From Paracoccaceae bacterium (GTDB taxonomy: Bacteria; Pseudomonadota; Alphaproteobacteria; Rhodobacterales; Rhodobacteraceae), in the NCBI GenBank assembly GCA_003565055.1, contig PXDM01000341.1, forward strand, positions 1-13,372: 13,372 bases of DNA, given 5' to 3'. The position numbers and the translations under genes were made by a program. A model generated the notes under the pieces. It did not search any database and was not told where the DNA came from. It saw only the letters and a program-made list of their open reading frames with translations. This document shows positions 1-8,257 of the stretch, one piece after another. Each line of letters starts with the position of its first letter. Positions within the stretch are counted from its first letter, which is position 1.

Positions 1-1885
1 CGATCCCGATGATCGAGCGGCCCGGAACTGTGGACACGCGCGCAGACAGCGCCGACATCGAGCGTGCGATATCATCGGCGAGGCCAATCACGCGGCTCGC
101 CTTGAGCCCCGGCGCGGGCTCCAACTCATATTGCGTTACCACCGGGCCGGGCCGTACGCTCACGATCTCGCCGCGCACGCCGTAATCATCGAGCACGTTC
201 TCCAACATCCGCGCGTTTTCTTCCAGCGCCTCATCACTGAGCGTGTAGCGCTGCACCTGGCTGGGGTTTTCCAGCAACGCGAGGGGCGGCAACTCGAAGA
301 CCGGGGCGGGGGCAGGTTCAAACTCGAAGGCAGGTTCGGTTTCGGCCTGCGCCTGGCGCGACAATGCGGGGCGCTTCGGGGCTGTGGCGACGACACGGCG
401 CTGCAGCACATGCGGGCCGCGCGCGGCGGGCGGCGCGGCGAGGTCGGCCTCATCGGGGATGAAATAGCTCGCCTCGGCGTCGGGCTCGGCATAGGTCTCG
501 GCGACGGGTGCTGCCGGGGCCGCGCTCGGTGCGAGCGGCGCAGGCGCGGGCGCGGCGGCCATCATCCAGTCGGGCATCGGGGTCAGGTCGACCTGCGCAT
601 GCGACAGGGTCGCGCGGAACGGAGCGGCCTCTTGCGGTGCAACGGGCGGGGCCACCGGGGCGCGCAGAGGCGGCTCGGCCATGGGGCCGCGCGCACGGTC
701 GAGCCTGAAGACCGGCTTTTGCGATTTGCGGTGCTTGATCGCGTCGGCAATACGCGACTTGATGCGCGCCTCACCGACCGGCTGCGCACTCAGCGCCCCG
801 GCACTCAGCGAGGGCTCCACAAGCTCGTTGCGCAACTGCGGCTCAGCAGGTTCAGCCGGGCGGCCACTGAGCGCCTTGAGCTTGGCCAGCAACCCGCCGG
901 AGGTCTGCGCGGGTTCCGCCGCGGGCATGGGCCGATAGACGGGCTCCACCGGATAGGCGTCTTCTTCGGCATAGAAGAGCGGCTCATCTTCTTCGTGGTA
1001 GCTGTCTTTCGGGTCATAGGCTGCAGCCCGGATCACGGGCGTGCTGCGCCGCGCGGGCGCAGCCATGCGGGGTTCCTCGTAATAGGGGTCCGCATCCTCA
1101 TAGGCATGCGCCTGCGCGGCATAGGCGCGCTGTTCGGCGCGTTCGGCGCGCGCTGCCATGTAATCCGCGCGCTTCTCGGCCAGCCCCCGCGCCATCGCAC
1201 CCCCGGCCACGCGCAGCCCGCGCGCGCCACCACTGAGCCCGCCCGACATGAGCGCAACAAGGCCCGCATAGCAAAGGATCACGCCCGCGATGAGGAAGCG
1301 GGCGAAACGGATCATCTCAGCGCGGTCCACGCCCAGCACGAAACCCCAGATCGCCAGCGCCGCGAGCGCCATCACGAAACCCATCAAGGTCACACCGGCA
1401 CCCGCACTCATCGGCAGCGCATTGACCACGGCGGCCAGAACAGTATCGCCGAAAATCCCGCCCATGCCATGCAGCTTGTCCCAACCTGCTGTCGGCAAAA
1501 GCGTGGCTGCCCAGACGGCCGTGACCGCCAGCGCGATGGGCACGAAGACCGCGCGCGACAGCGCCATGTCATGCCCGCGTCCAGTGATCAGCCGCAGGCC
1601 CCAGCCCGCGCTGAAAACTGCGATGCCCCAGCTTGCCGCCCCGATGATGATCATCATCGGGGCAGCAATCGTCGCCCCGATCCGCCCCAGTGAATTCTGC
1701 ACCGGCATATCGGTCGAGGCCATCCAGCTCGGATCTTCCGGCGAATACGACCCCAACATCAGACCCACCAACGCCGCAAGGCCCAGAAGCACAACTCCCA
1801 GCAACTCGCGCCCACGCTTTTGCAAAAGCACCTGCAGGTTGCCGTCGAGAAGCGGCTCACGCCCGTCAGTGTTCCAAGATGCCAT
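1..1885 (-). CDS. ftsK: DNA translocase FtsK, N-terminal part (cut by window edge)
   Basis: This is the 5' part of ftsK, the septum-anchored ATPase that pumps chromosome ends across the division site and activates XerCD dimer resolution. 628 codons are visible; the ATPase motor and gamma domain lie beyond position 1. The frame is open throughout. Residues about 28-212 hold four or five hydrophobic helices (about 28-48, 69-92, 112-131, 149-184, 193-212), the FtsK membrane anchor. Residues about 230-530 form a long Ala/Pro/Glu-rich linker of low complexity. From about residue 533 the start of the FtsK alpha/beta domain is clear: the stretch ALLENPSQVQRYTLSDEALE, then GPVVTQYELEPAPG and GLADDIARSMSALSARV. 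The ATG at 1885 is the first in frame after the aminotransferase stop, 13 bp away, with a weak GGGG ribosome site at 1894-1897. The spacing suggests co-transcription with the aminotransferase gene. Identity is secure; only the length is unknown. Confidence 0.95.
   Translation of the reverse strand, partial: MASWNTDGREPLLDGNLQVLLQKRGRELLGVVLLGLAALVGLMLGSYSPEDPSWMASTDMPVQNSLGRIGATIAAPMMIIIGAASWGIAVFSAGWGLRLITGRGHDMALSRAVFVPIALAVTAVWAATLLPTAGWDKLHGMGGIFGDTVLAAVVNALPMSAGAGVTLMGFVMALAALAIWGFVLGVDRAEMIRFARFLIAGVILCYAGLVALMSGGLSGGARGLRVAGGAMARGLAEKRADYMAARAERAEQRAYAAQAHAYEDADPYYEEPRMAAPARRSTPVIRAAAYDPKDSYHEEDEPLFYAEEDAYPVEPVYRPMPAAEPAQTSGGLLAKLKALSGRPAEPAEPQLRNELVEPSLSAGALSAQPVGEARIKSRIADAIKHRKSQKPVFRLDRARGPMAEPPLRAPVAPPVAPQEAAPFRATLSHAQVDLTPMPDWMMAAAPAPAPLAPSAAPAAPVAETYAEPDAEASYFIPDEADLAAPPAARGPHVLQRRVVATAPKRPALSRQAQAETEPAFEFEPAPAPVFELPPLALLENPSQVQRYTLSDEALEENARMLENVLDDYGVRGEIVSVRPGPVVTQYELEPAPGLKASRVIGLADDIARSMSALSARVSTVPGRSIIGI
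1638..1663. repeat. 26-bp perfect palindrome inside ftsK
   Basis: Bases 1638-1663 equal their own reverse complement with no central spacer; one arm reads GCCCCGATGATGA. Past one mismatched pair (1637/1664) four more pairs match (1633-1636 with 1665-1668), making a 36-bp near-perfect palindrome. It codes for part of the second membrane helix of FtsK (a Met-Met-Ile-Ile-Ile run). The sequence shows the symmetry; no function is implied. Confidence 0.9.
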
Positions 1886-1898
1886 CAGTTCTGCCCCG

Positions 1899-3077
1899 TC
1901 ACTTGTAAAGACTGTTCCGAAGCCGCTTGAGCGCGTCTTCCAGTTCATCGATTGGCGTGACCATCGCCACGCGGATAAATCCCTTGCCCGGATTGCCCTG
2001 CCCGCCGTCGCGCGCAAGATAGGCCCCCGGCAGCACGCGGATGCCGGTCTCGCGCCAGAGCTTGAGCGCGGCCTCTTCGCCATCCGCGACGGGCAGCCAG
2101 AGGAAAAACCCGGCCTCTGGCCCGCGGTAGCCCGGCACAGTGGCGAAAATCCGGTCAGCCAGCGCATATTTCTGCTGATAGAGCGCGCGCGAGCGCGTCA
2201 CATGCGCCTCGTCATTCCAGGCGGCGGCAGCGACATGCTGTAACGGCTCGGGCAGTGGCGCGCCTGCATAGGCACGCAACTGGCGGATGCGGCGGATACT
2301 CTCGACCCCGCCTGCCACAAAGCCCGAGCGCAGCCCCGGCAGGTTCGAGCGCTTGGACAGCGAATGAAATGAGACGATCCGCTCCGGATCCGCTCCCATC
2401 TCATGGGCGACCTGCAAAATGCCCGGCGGGGGCGTGTCGCGATAAATCTCGGAGTAACATTCATCTGCGAAGATGCGGAAATCATGGCGCTCGGCCAGCG
2501 TGATCAGCTCGCGCCAATACGACGCATCCGCCACCGCACCCTGTGGATTGCCGGGGGAGCAGAGATAGGAAATCGCGACCCGGTCCAGAAGCTCCGGCGC
2601 GAGATCGGCATAGCGCGGCAGAAAGCCCGTCGCCTCGGTCGCGGCGATGTAATGCGGCTCGGCCCCCACGGCTAGCGCGGCCACAGCATAGACCTGATAA
2701 AACGGGTTCGGCGTCAGGATGACAGGCTTGCCGCCGGCCTTGGTCTCAGGGCAGAGCGCAAGTGCCGCGTTGAACAGCCCCTCGCGCGTGCCATTGAGCA
2801 CCATCAGATTGTCATGCGCGAGCCGCACATCGTAGCGCCGCGCAATGAACCCCGCGATGGCGTCGAGCAGCGGCGCGATCCCGTCATTGGCCGGATAGCG
2901 CGCGAATCCGTCGAGATTGGCCGCCAGCACGTCAGCGAGGAAACCCGGCATCTCGTGGCGCGGCTCGCCGATGGACATGGAGACAGGCGCACCACCGGGC
3001 GGGTGATGGTCCAACAGCGCGCGCAGGCGCGGAAATGCGTAAGCTGGCAGGTTCGAAAACCGCTCAGGAAATGCCAT
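1899..3077 (-). CDS. PLP-dependent aminotransferase, class I/II (DapC-like)
   Basis: A 392-residue fold-type I aminotransferase, a cytoplasmic enzyme that moves an amino group between an amino acid and a 2-oxo acid using pyridoxal phosphate. Visible landmarks are the SPGNPQG loop with N177, FADECYSE with D205 and Y208, the PLP-binding lysine K242 in SLSKRSNLPGLRSGF, and the substrate-carboxylate arginine R369 in GFIRVAMV. The motif SLSKRSNLPGLRSG resembles that of succinyldiaminopimelate/LL-diaminopimelate aminotransferases (DapC type, lysine and cell-wall synthesis), but the substrate cannot be fixed from sequence alone. The frame stays open upstream to 3287. The ATG at 3077 is preferred because GAGG lies 6 bases before it, the protein matches the family N-terminus there, and the extra 70 codons look non-coding and cross a promoter-like sequence. 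It ends 13 bp before ftsK, so the two are probably one transcript. Confidence 0.88.
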   Translation of the reverse strand: MAFPERFSNLPAYAFPRLRALLDHHPPGGAPVSMSIGEPRHEMPGFLADVLAANLDGFARYPANDGIAPLLDAIAGFIARRYDVRLAHDNLMVLNGTREGLFNAALALCPETKAGGKPVILTPNPFYQVYAVAALAVGAEPHYIAATEATGFLPRYADLAPELLDRVAISYLCSPGNPQGAVADASYWRELITLAERHDFRIFADECYSEIYRDTPPPGILQVAHEMGADPERIVSFHSLSKRSNLPGLRSGFVAGGVESIRRIRQLRAYAGAPLPEPLQHVAAAAWNDEAHVTRSRALYQQKYALADRIFATVPGYRGPEAGFFLWLPVADGEEAALKLWRETGIRVLPGAYLARDGGQGNPGKGFIRVAMVTPIDELEDALKRLRNSLYK

Positions 3078-3120
3078 GGACTGCCTCGGATCATGGGGTC
3101 TTATGCCCCGTTTGAGCGCA

Positions 3121-3149
3121 AGTGTAGCGCGGCGCGGCGCAGGGGTCCA
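3121..3149 (-). promoter_or_regulatory. Candidate sigma-70 promoter for the aminotransferase-ftsK operon
   Basis: Read on the minus strand, TGGACC (3149-3144) and TACACT (3126-3121) are 17 bp apart. Each matches the housekeeping consensus at 4 of 6 positions. Transcription would start near 3114 and give a leader of roughly 37 bases before the ATG at 3077. The spacing and position are good but the boxes are imperfect, so this is a plausible prediction only. Confidence 0.4.
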
Positions 3150-3445
3150 GAAAAACGGGCGAAGTTCGGGCGATAACCCCGCGAATTTGTGGCATTTTCG
3201 CAGCCGGATCGCGGATACCACAAGATTTCGGTGCATCTCGCATTGAGGCCTACCATCGGTTGATTGGCAGACAGGCGCGCCCTCCAACGAGTGGCCCCGC
3301 CGCCCCAGTGGCTATGCGGCTTTACGCGCAGCATACGAAAGTCAGGTTTCGCAGGACGGAGCGGGCGTTCGACAATCCTCGATACATCCCCAATCACGAA
3401 GAAGGGCACCACGCGGACAACAAAGTTCTTTCGAACCACGATGCA
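3150..3445. other. Gene-free stretch of unknown content
   Basis: Nothing I recognise as a gene. Open frames exist on both strands (for example 3101-3439 minus and 3260-3583 plus), but none has a good ribosome site or a recognisable protein motif. The plus-strand frame runs straight into the transposase-like remnant that starts near 3446. This part may therefore be older, more decayed sequence of the same element, but I could not match it to a transposase domain. A weak hairpin (GCGAA at 3181-3185 with TTCGC at 3197-3201) is the only structure seen. Confidence 0.4.
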
Positions 3446-3688
3446 AAGTACAGCGCCAGATGCGCCATTGATCGAGTGATTGGCGCAGTCTCTTCCCTGA
3501 AAATCGAGCGCATCAAGCTCAGGTCTATCGCACGCATGCGAAGCGGGTGCCTACGTATTCGAGGACATCCAGCGGCTCTATAGACCGAACAAACGTCATT
3601 CGAACCGGCCTCATTCAGCGCCGCGGAATTCGTGCTCCGCGCTGTGCAAGCTCAACCAAATGTCCATGATATCGGCAAAAGGCCGTGA
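3446..3688 (+). pseudogene. Decayed C-terminal remnant of an IS3-family transposase
   Basis: Three reading frames in succession give pieces in the order expected at the end of an IS3-type DDE transposase. The first is CAIDRVIGAVSSLKIER (3461-3511), like the usual C-x-D-N-A-x-x-E-x-F-F-x-S-L-K-x-E block. The second is VYRTHA (3523-3540). The third is EAGAYVFEDIQRLYRPNKRH (from 3540), like the usual EARADIFDYIERFYNxxRRH. Last comes FSAAEFVLRAV (from 3614), like LSPAEFE, ending in TGA at 3686-3688. At least three frame changes separate them. The catalytic Asn/Glu block is altered (NAV reads as RVI) and everything upstream is lost or unrecognisable, so it cannot be active. It faces the polysaccharide gene tail to tail, with 4 bp between the two stop codons. 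No second inverted repeat was found. Confidence 0.6.
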
Positions 3689-3692
3689 TAGC

Positions 3693-5663
3693 TCAACCCG
3701 CTGCGGGGCTGCTGGCAACCAGTCTGAGGTGACGACCTGCGGCACGGCCATAAGTTGACTGCATATGCCGACTTTCTTCCAGCGAGAGGTCAGTATCAGG
3801 ACTGTAGTCGATTGGTGCTGCAATCAGGAGTGTTTTCACGGCTGCCAGATCGTATTTCTCAGTCGCAGACTGCAACGCATCGAGTATCGTCGTCACGTTC
3901 TCAGGATGAGGCACAGGTATGTTCTCTGACATGATCCGCGGATGTTCGGTGCTCTCGGGATTATCCACGATCAAGAGTTCCTCGCGCATCTTCTCGCCTG
4001 GCTGCAGGCCCGTGATCTGGATCGCAATATCCCCTGTCGCGCTTTCTTTCGGCTGTTCCACACCTGGACGCGTGAGGTATGGAACCATGCCTTGTTGTCG
4101 GATCATTGATTTTGCAACGTCAAGTATCCTGACTGGTTCGCCCATATCCAGCACGAACACGTCACCGCCGCGCGCCATTGCTCCTGCCTGGATGACAAGT
4201 TGCGCGGCTTCGCTGATTGTCATGAAATATCGCGTCACATCGGGATGCGTTACGGTTACCGGACCGCCGCGTTCGATCTGATCGCGAAATCGCGGAATGA
4301 CAGAGCCGGATGATCCAAGCACATTTCCGAAACGCACGATTGAAATAACGCAATCACTGTTTGATCGAGCCTCAATCTGACAGATCATTTCTGCCAGACG
4401 CTTCGTTGCGCCCATGATATTCTTGGGCCGCACAGTCTTGTCCGTGGACACAAGCGTGAAGCTCTTTACGCCAGCAGCACGCGCGGCCGAGATCAGCGTG
4501 CGTGTGCCAAATACGTTGTTCTTGACACCCTCAACAGGATTTTCTTCGACTAGGCCCACATGTTTGTAGGCAGCTGCATGATAAATCGTCTGGACCTGAT
4601 AGCGGGTCAGAATGTCTGACATACGCGCAAAATCCTGAACCGATCCGATCAAGGATATGAGTTCTGTCCCATCATCCCCAAAGGCATCGCGCAAGGCTGT
4701 CGTGACGGAGTAGAGCGCATATTCCGAAATATCGACCATGACCAGTTTGGCGGGCTTGATTGCGACGATCTGGCGGCACAACTCTGATCCGATCGTCCCC
4801 CCGGCCCCGCTGACCAGCACAACCTTTCCGGCGATATTGCGCGCCATGAGTTCGGGCTTGGGCGGCACCGGGTCGCGCCCAAGCATGTCTTCGGCGGCGA
4901 CCGGACGCAGATCTGTGTAGCGTTCGCGGCCACTGACGATCGCATGCATCGCAGGTATCGTCTTGACCTCAACCCCGAGGTTTTCGAGCCGTGCAACAAT
5001 CCGGCGCCGCCGCGGTCGGTTCAGGGCCGGCATCGCAAGAAGCACTTCGCGCACATTGTGGCGTTTGCTCAGGCGCTGCAAATCCGCGCTTGGATGTACT
5101 GGAATGTTGTTGATCGTGGTTCCGTGCAACCGCGCGTCGTCATCGACAAAAGCAATGGGTCGATACTCCAGCCCGTAATTCAACGCCGCCACGAGCTGTT
5201 GCCCGGCGCGGCCTGCACCGTAGATGATAACAGGATGACAAGCGCGCAAAGTTGGCTTTCGGATCAAGGCCCTCGCGCCAAAACGCAACATACCGATGCT
5301 CATGACGACGACCATCGCCTGAACGATACTCAGCGCGACTGGCAAATCCATGCGTCCAAGCGCCCCGAGAGCCACAAATGTCACGGCACCTGCAGTTGCG
5401 CCAGAGACAATCACCTTGACAGAGGCGCCAGTGATGTAACGCAGCAAGGCACGATAGAGCCCGAGTTTGTTGAAAACCGCGATACTTACAACCGCTGCGA
5501 GCACCTGAGCGAGCCAGACGCCAGGATGCGTGAGCAAGGATAGTGGCGCACCGGACAGGAAGACAGCCACCACAAAGCTCACCCCGATAAGCACAAAATC
5601 CGCCACGATCTGTAGCTGGCGTTTCTGAGATCGCCGCAGTTCAATCATCGGGCTCATGCTCAT
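3693..5663 (-). CDS. Membrane-anchored NDP-sugar 4,6-dehydratase/epimerase (WbpM/FlaA1/CapD family)
   Basis: A 656-residue inner-membrane polysaccharide-synthesis enzyme of the large WbpM/CapD type, which converts UDP-GlcNAc-like sugars to 4-keto-6-deoxy intermediates for surface glycans. Hydrophobic helices fill residues about 18-128. A first Rossmann segment follows (YGAGRAGQQ, 148-156), then the catalytic SDR domain with the nucleotide-binding GxxGxxG at 286-292. The catalytic set is S406, M417 and K421 (NIMGATK), the Ser-Met-Lys variant known in large family members in place of Ser-Tyr-Lys. Length is normal for the family. The start is uncertain: ATGs at 5663, 5657 and 5648 are all possible, with only a weak GGAAG 12 bases before the first. 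Codon choice looks less GC-biased than in the flanking tex gene, and the 3' end touches a transposase remnant. Both fit acquisition by transfer, which is inference. The exact substrate is unknown. Confidence 0.9.
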   Translation of the reverse strand: MSMSPMIELRRSQKRQLQIVADFVLIGVSFVVAVFLSGAPLSLLTHPGVWLAQVLAAVVSIAVFNKLGLYRALLRYITGASVKVIVSGATAGAVTFVALGALGRMDLPVALSIVQAMVVVMSIGMLRFGARALIRKPTLRACHPVIIYGAGRAGQQLVAALNYGLEYRPIAFVDDDARLHGTTINNIPVHPSADLQRLSKRHNVREVLLAMPALNRPRRRRIVARLENLGVEVKTIPAMHAIVSGRERYTDLRPVAAEDMLGRDPVPPKPELMARNIAGKVVLVSGAGGTIGSELCRQIVAIKPAKLVMVDISEYALYSVTTALRDAFGDDGTELISLIGSVQDFARMSDILTRYQVQTIYHAAAYKHVGLVEENPVEGVKNNVFGTRTLISAARAAGVKSFTLVSTDKTVRPKNIMGATKRLAEMICQIEARSNSDCVISIVRFGNVLGSSGSVIPRFRDQIERGGPVTVTHPDVTRYFMTISEAAQLVIQAGAMARGGDVFVLDMGEPVRILDVAKSMIRQQGMVPYLTRPGVEQPKESATGDIAIQITGLQPGEKMREELLIVDNPESTEHPRIMSENIPVPHPENVTTILDALQSATEKYDLAAVKTLLIAAPIDYSPDTDLSLEESRHMQSTYGRAAGRHLRLVASSPAAG

Positions 5664-5709
5664 CGCGTTCGTCGTCTTCCATTCATCAATATACTGTGCG
5701 GAGTGCCGG

Positions 5710-5725
5710 TTAATTTTAGGTAAAC
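5710..5725 (-). promoter_or_regulatory. Shared upstream motif, copy 1 (CtrA-like half-site pair)
   Basis: Plus-strand reading is TTAA, seven bases, then TAAAC. This is one mismatch from the alphaproteobacterial CtrA pattern TTAA-N7-TTAAC. The core TAATTTT-nn-GTAAAC (5711-5725) recurs at 9002-9016. It lies about 48 bp before the dehydratase start at 5663, a natural place for a regulator site or promoter. Assignment to CtrA is inference. Confidence 0.35.
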
Positions 5726-5825
5726 GAAACCGACAATTCGTCGAAGAGCATCCCTTCGATCGGTGCTGTTCCTGCTTGCTCCTCCTGTCCGGGCCGAGTT
5801 AGATCACCATGCGCTCGGTTGTAAA

Positions 5826-5830
5826 AAGGA
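5826..5830 (+). promoter_or_regulatory. Ribosome binding site that fixes the TTG start of tex
   Basis: AAGGA sits 9 bases before the TTG at 5840. It supports a TTG start, because no in-frame ATG occurs until about codon 68, well inside the conserved Tex N-terminal domain. Confidence 0.7.
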
Positions 5831-5839
5831 TCGCCAATT

Positions 5840-8053
5840 TTGACAAGCATTGCTACCCGGATTGCGCAAATCATCGCTTCTGACATCAATTCCAGCCCCG
5901 AACAGGTCACGGCTGCTGTCGATTTACTCGATAGCGGCGCGACTGTCCCGTTTGTCGCGCGCTACCGCAAGGAAGCCACGGGCGGTCTTGACGATACACA
6001 GCTACGCCTCTTGGCGGATCGCTTGGGATATCTGCGCGACATGGAGGCCCGGCGCGCCACCATTCTGGCCTCGATCACGGAACAGGGCAAACTTACCGAT
6101 GCGCTGTCGCGCGCTATCGCGCAAGCTCAGAGCAAGGCCGCGCTGGAAGATATCTACCTGCCCTACAAGCCGAAACGCCGCACGAAAGCGATGATCGCGC
6201 GCGAAAAGGGGCTTGAGCCGCTCCTACAGGCGATCCTCGACAACCGTGACGCCGCACCTGAGACGCTGGCCGCGGCTTTCGTCACAGATGACGTGACAAG
6301 CGCGAAGGAGGCGCTCGACGGGGCGCGCGATATTCTGGTGGAACAGCTCAGCGAGAATGCCGACCTTCTGGGGCGTCTGCGCAGCTACCTGCAGGCAGAA
6401 GCCATAATTTCGGCGCGCGTGATCGCGGGCAAGGAGGCTGAGGGCGCGAAATTCTCGGATTATTTCGACCATCGCGAAGCCTATGCGCGCATTCCCGGCC
6501 ACCGGGCGCTCGCGCTTTTGCGTGCGGCCAAGGAAGAGATCGTGACGCTGGAAATCGCCCCCGATCCGGATGCAGGTCTGGCGCGCGTGCATGATATGAT
6601 CGCCGCAAGCATCGGGATCCCCGGTCATGGGCCGGGGGATGACTGGCTGCGCAAGGCCGCCGCCTGGACCTGGCGGATCAAGCTCAGCCTGTCGATGTAT
6701 GTGGACCTACTCGGCAGTTTGCGCAGCCGCGCACATGACGAAGCGATTGGCGTTTTCGCGCGCAATCTCAAGGATTTGCTACTGGCCGCTCCGGCAGGAC
6801 CGCGGCCGACCTTGGGCCTCGATCCGGGCATCCGCACAGGCGTCAAAGCGGCTGTGGTCGATGCGACCGGCAAGCTGGTGGCGACTGCGACGCTCTATCC
6901 GTTCCAGCCCAAGAATGACCTGCGTGGCGCGCAATCCACGCTGATCGAGCTGATCCGCGCCCATGGGGTCGAGCTGATCGCCATCGGCAACGGCACAGCG
7001 AGCCGCGAGACGGAAAAGCTCGTGTCCGAGACGCTCAAACTCCTGCCCGAAGGCGCACCGCGCCCGACCCCGGTGATCGTGTCAGAGGCCGGGGCGTCGG
7101 TCTATTCGGCCTCGGAACTCGCGGCGAAGGAGTTTCCCGATCTCGATGTGTCACTGCGCGGAGCCGTGTCCATCGCGCGGCGGCTGCAGGATCCGCTGGC
7201 CGAACTGGTGAAGATCACCCCGCAATCCATCGGTGTCGGGCAGTATCAGCATGACGTGGACCAGCGCCGCCTGACCGGGGCGCTCGATGCGGTGGTAGAA
7301 GATGCCGTGAACGCGGTCGGCGTTGATCTCAACATGGCCTCCGCGCCGCTTTTGGCGCGTGTGGCGGGGCTCGGGCCGTCACTGGCGCAGGCCATCGTGG
7401 CGCATCGCGACCAGCACGGGGCATTCGCGTCGCGCAAGGCACTGTTGAAAGTGAACGGTCTGGGGCCGAAAGCCTATGAGCAAGCGGCGGGCTTCCTGCG
7501 ACTGCCGGGCAGCGCCGAGCCGCTTGATGCGACGGCGGTGCACCCCGAAGCCTACGGGCTGGCGCGGCGGATCGTGCAGGCCTGCGGGCGCGACATTCGC
7601 GCGATCATGGGCAAGCCTGAAAGCTTGCGCGGTCTGCGGGCACAGGATTTCGTCGATGACACATTCGGCCTGCCCACTGTGCGCGACATTCTGGCGGAGC
7701 TGGAAAAGCCCGGTCGCGACCCGCGCCCCGGCTTTGTCACCGCACGTTTTGCGGAAGGGGTCGAAGAGATCCGCGACCTGCGCCCCGGCATGATGCTGGA
7801 GGGCACAGTGACCAACGTGGCAGCCTTCGGGGCTTTCGTGGATATCGGGGTGCATCAGGACGGGTTGGTGCATGTCAGCCAGTTGGCGGATCGCTTCGTG
7901 AAAGACCCGCATGAGGTCGTGAAGGCCGGGGATGTCGTGAAAGTGCGGGTGACCGAGGTCGATGTGGCGCGCAAACGCATCGGCCTGAGCATGCGCAAGA
8001 GCCGCGAGAGTGCACCGGATGCCGGGAAAAGACCGGCAGCCCGGATGCACTGA
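5840..8053 (+). CDS. tex: Tex, RNA-binding transcription accessory protein
   Basis: A 737-residue Tex protein, a cytoplasmic nucleic-acid-binding factor related to eukaryotic Spt6 and tied to transcription and RNA handling. Domains in order: a helical Tex N-terminal region (1 to about 310, with VPFVARYRKEATGGLDD at 36-52); a YqgF/RNase H-like domain from about 322 (TLGLDPGIRTGVKAAVVD); tandem helix-hairpin-helix elements (about 496-555, VAGLGPSLAQAIVAHRD and KVNGLGPKAYEQAAGFLRL); and a C-terminal S1 RNA-binding domain (about 647-720, GTVTNVAAFGAFVDIGVHQD and DGLVHVSQLAD). Length is close to that usual for the family and all domains are intact. It starts with TTG behind AAGGA. It is divergent from the polysaccharide gene and convergent with the response regulator, so it is probably its own transcription unit. 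Identity is secure. Confidence 0.96.
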   Translation: MTSIATRIAQIIASDINSSPEQVTAAVDLLDSGATVPFVARYRKEATGGLDDTQLRLLADRLGYLRDMEARRATILASITEQGKLTDALSRAIAQAQSKAALEDIYLPYKPKRRTKAMIAREKGLEPLLQAILDNRDAAPETLAAAFVTDDVTSAKEALDGARDILVEQLSENADLLGRLRSYLQAEAIISARVIAGKEAEGAKFSDYFDHREAYARIPGHRALALLRAAKEEIVTLEIAPDPDAGLARVHDMIAASIGIPGHGPGDDWLRKAAAWTWRIKLSLSMYVDLLGSLRSRAHDEAIGVFARNLKDLLLAAPAGPRPTLGLDPGIRTGVKAAVVDATGKLVATATLYPFQPKNDLRGAQSTLIELIRAHGVELIAIGNGTASRETEKLVSETLKLLPEGAPRPTPVIVSEAGASVYSASELAAKEFPDLDVSLRGAVSIARRLQDPLAELVKITPQSIGVGQYQHDVDQRRLTGALDAVVEDAVNAVGVDLNMASAPLLARVAGLGPSLAQAIVAHRDQHGAFASRKALLKVNGLGPKAYEQAAGFLRLPGSAEPLDATAVHPEAYGLARRIVQACGRDIRAIMGKPESLRGLRAQDFVDDTFGLPTVRDILAELEKPGRDPRPGFVTARFAEGVEEIRDLRPGMMLEGTVTNVAAFGAFVDIGVHQDGLVHVSQLADRFVKDPHEVVKAGDVVKVRVTEVDVARKRIGLSMRKSRESAPDAGKRPAARMH

Positions 8054-8257
8054 CGGGTTGCCGGACGCGACAGCCGCGACAGCGCAGGAGGCCAGTGCCG
8101 TGCGCAGCCCCCTGCTCCTATCTATGGATCGGGCAGCGGAGCGCGCCGACGTGGTCGTGACGGCACAAATTGGCCGCCAGTGTGACAGATCGAGGTAACG
8201 CTCTGGGGCATTTTCGTGACCCACGCCGCCACTCAGTTCCAAGCCTGCCCCTTCGGA
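8054..8257. other. Convergent intergenic gap between tex and the response regulator
   Basis: 204 bp between two convergent stop codons. No T-tailed hairpin terminator was found for either gene. A 32-codon frame starting with GTG at 8100, behind AGGAGG at 8086-8091, is present but has no recognisable protein features. Confidence 0.4.

Noticed and set aside
131..1693. 520-codon open frame on the plus strand
   Set aside because: It lies antisense to ftsK, whose own frame gives clear membrane helices and FtsK motifs. The antisense frame is Arg/Gly/His-rich, as expected from a high-GC shadow.
3101..3439. 112-codon minus-strand frame in the gap upstream of the aminotransferase
   Set aside because: It has no good ribosome site or recognisable domain, and it overlaps the promoter-like sequence. 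It could not be supported as a gene.
5660..5686. Eight-codon upstream frame whose stop overlaps the dehydratase ATG
   Set aside because: It has no ribosome site and is too short to tell from chance, so it is not called as a leader peptide.
5741..5759. TCGAAG/CTTCGA inverted repeat in the dehydratase-tex divergent region
   Set aside because: It is a short stem with no T-run and no link to a known operator; it is probably chance.
8100..8198. Possible 32-residue protein starting at GTG behind AGGAGG
   Set aside because: The ribosome site is good, but the frame is short, lies in a convergent gap and has no features beyond chance. Conservation would be needed to accept it.
7379..8242. 287-codon minus-strand frame overlapping the end of tex
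   Set aside because: It is antisense to the conserved helix-hairpin-helix and S1 domains of tex and shows no recognisable protein motif.
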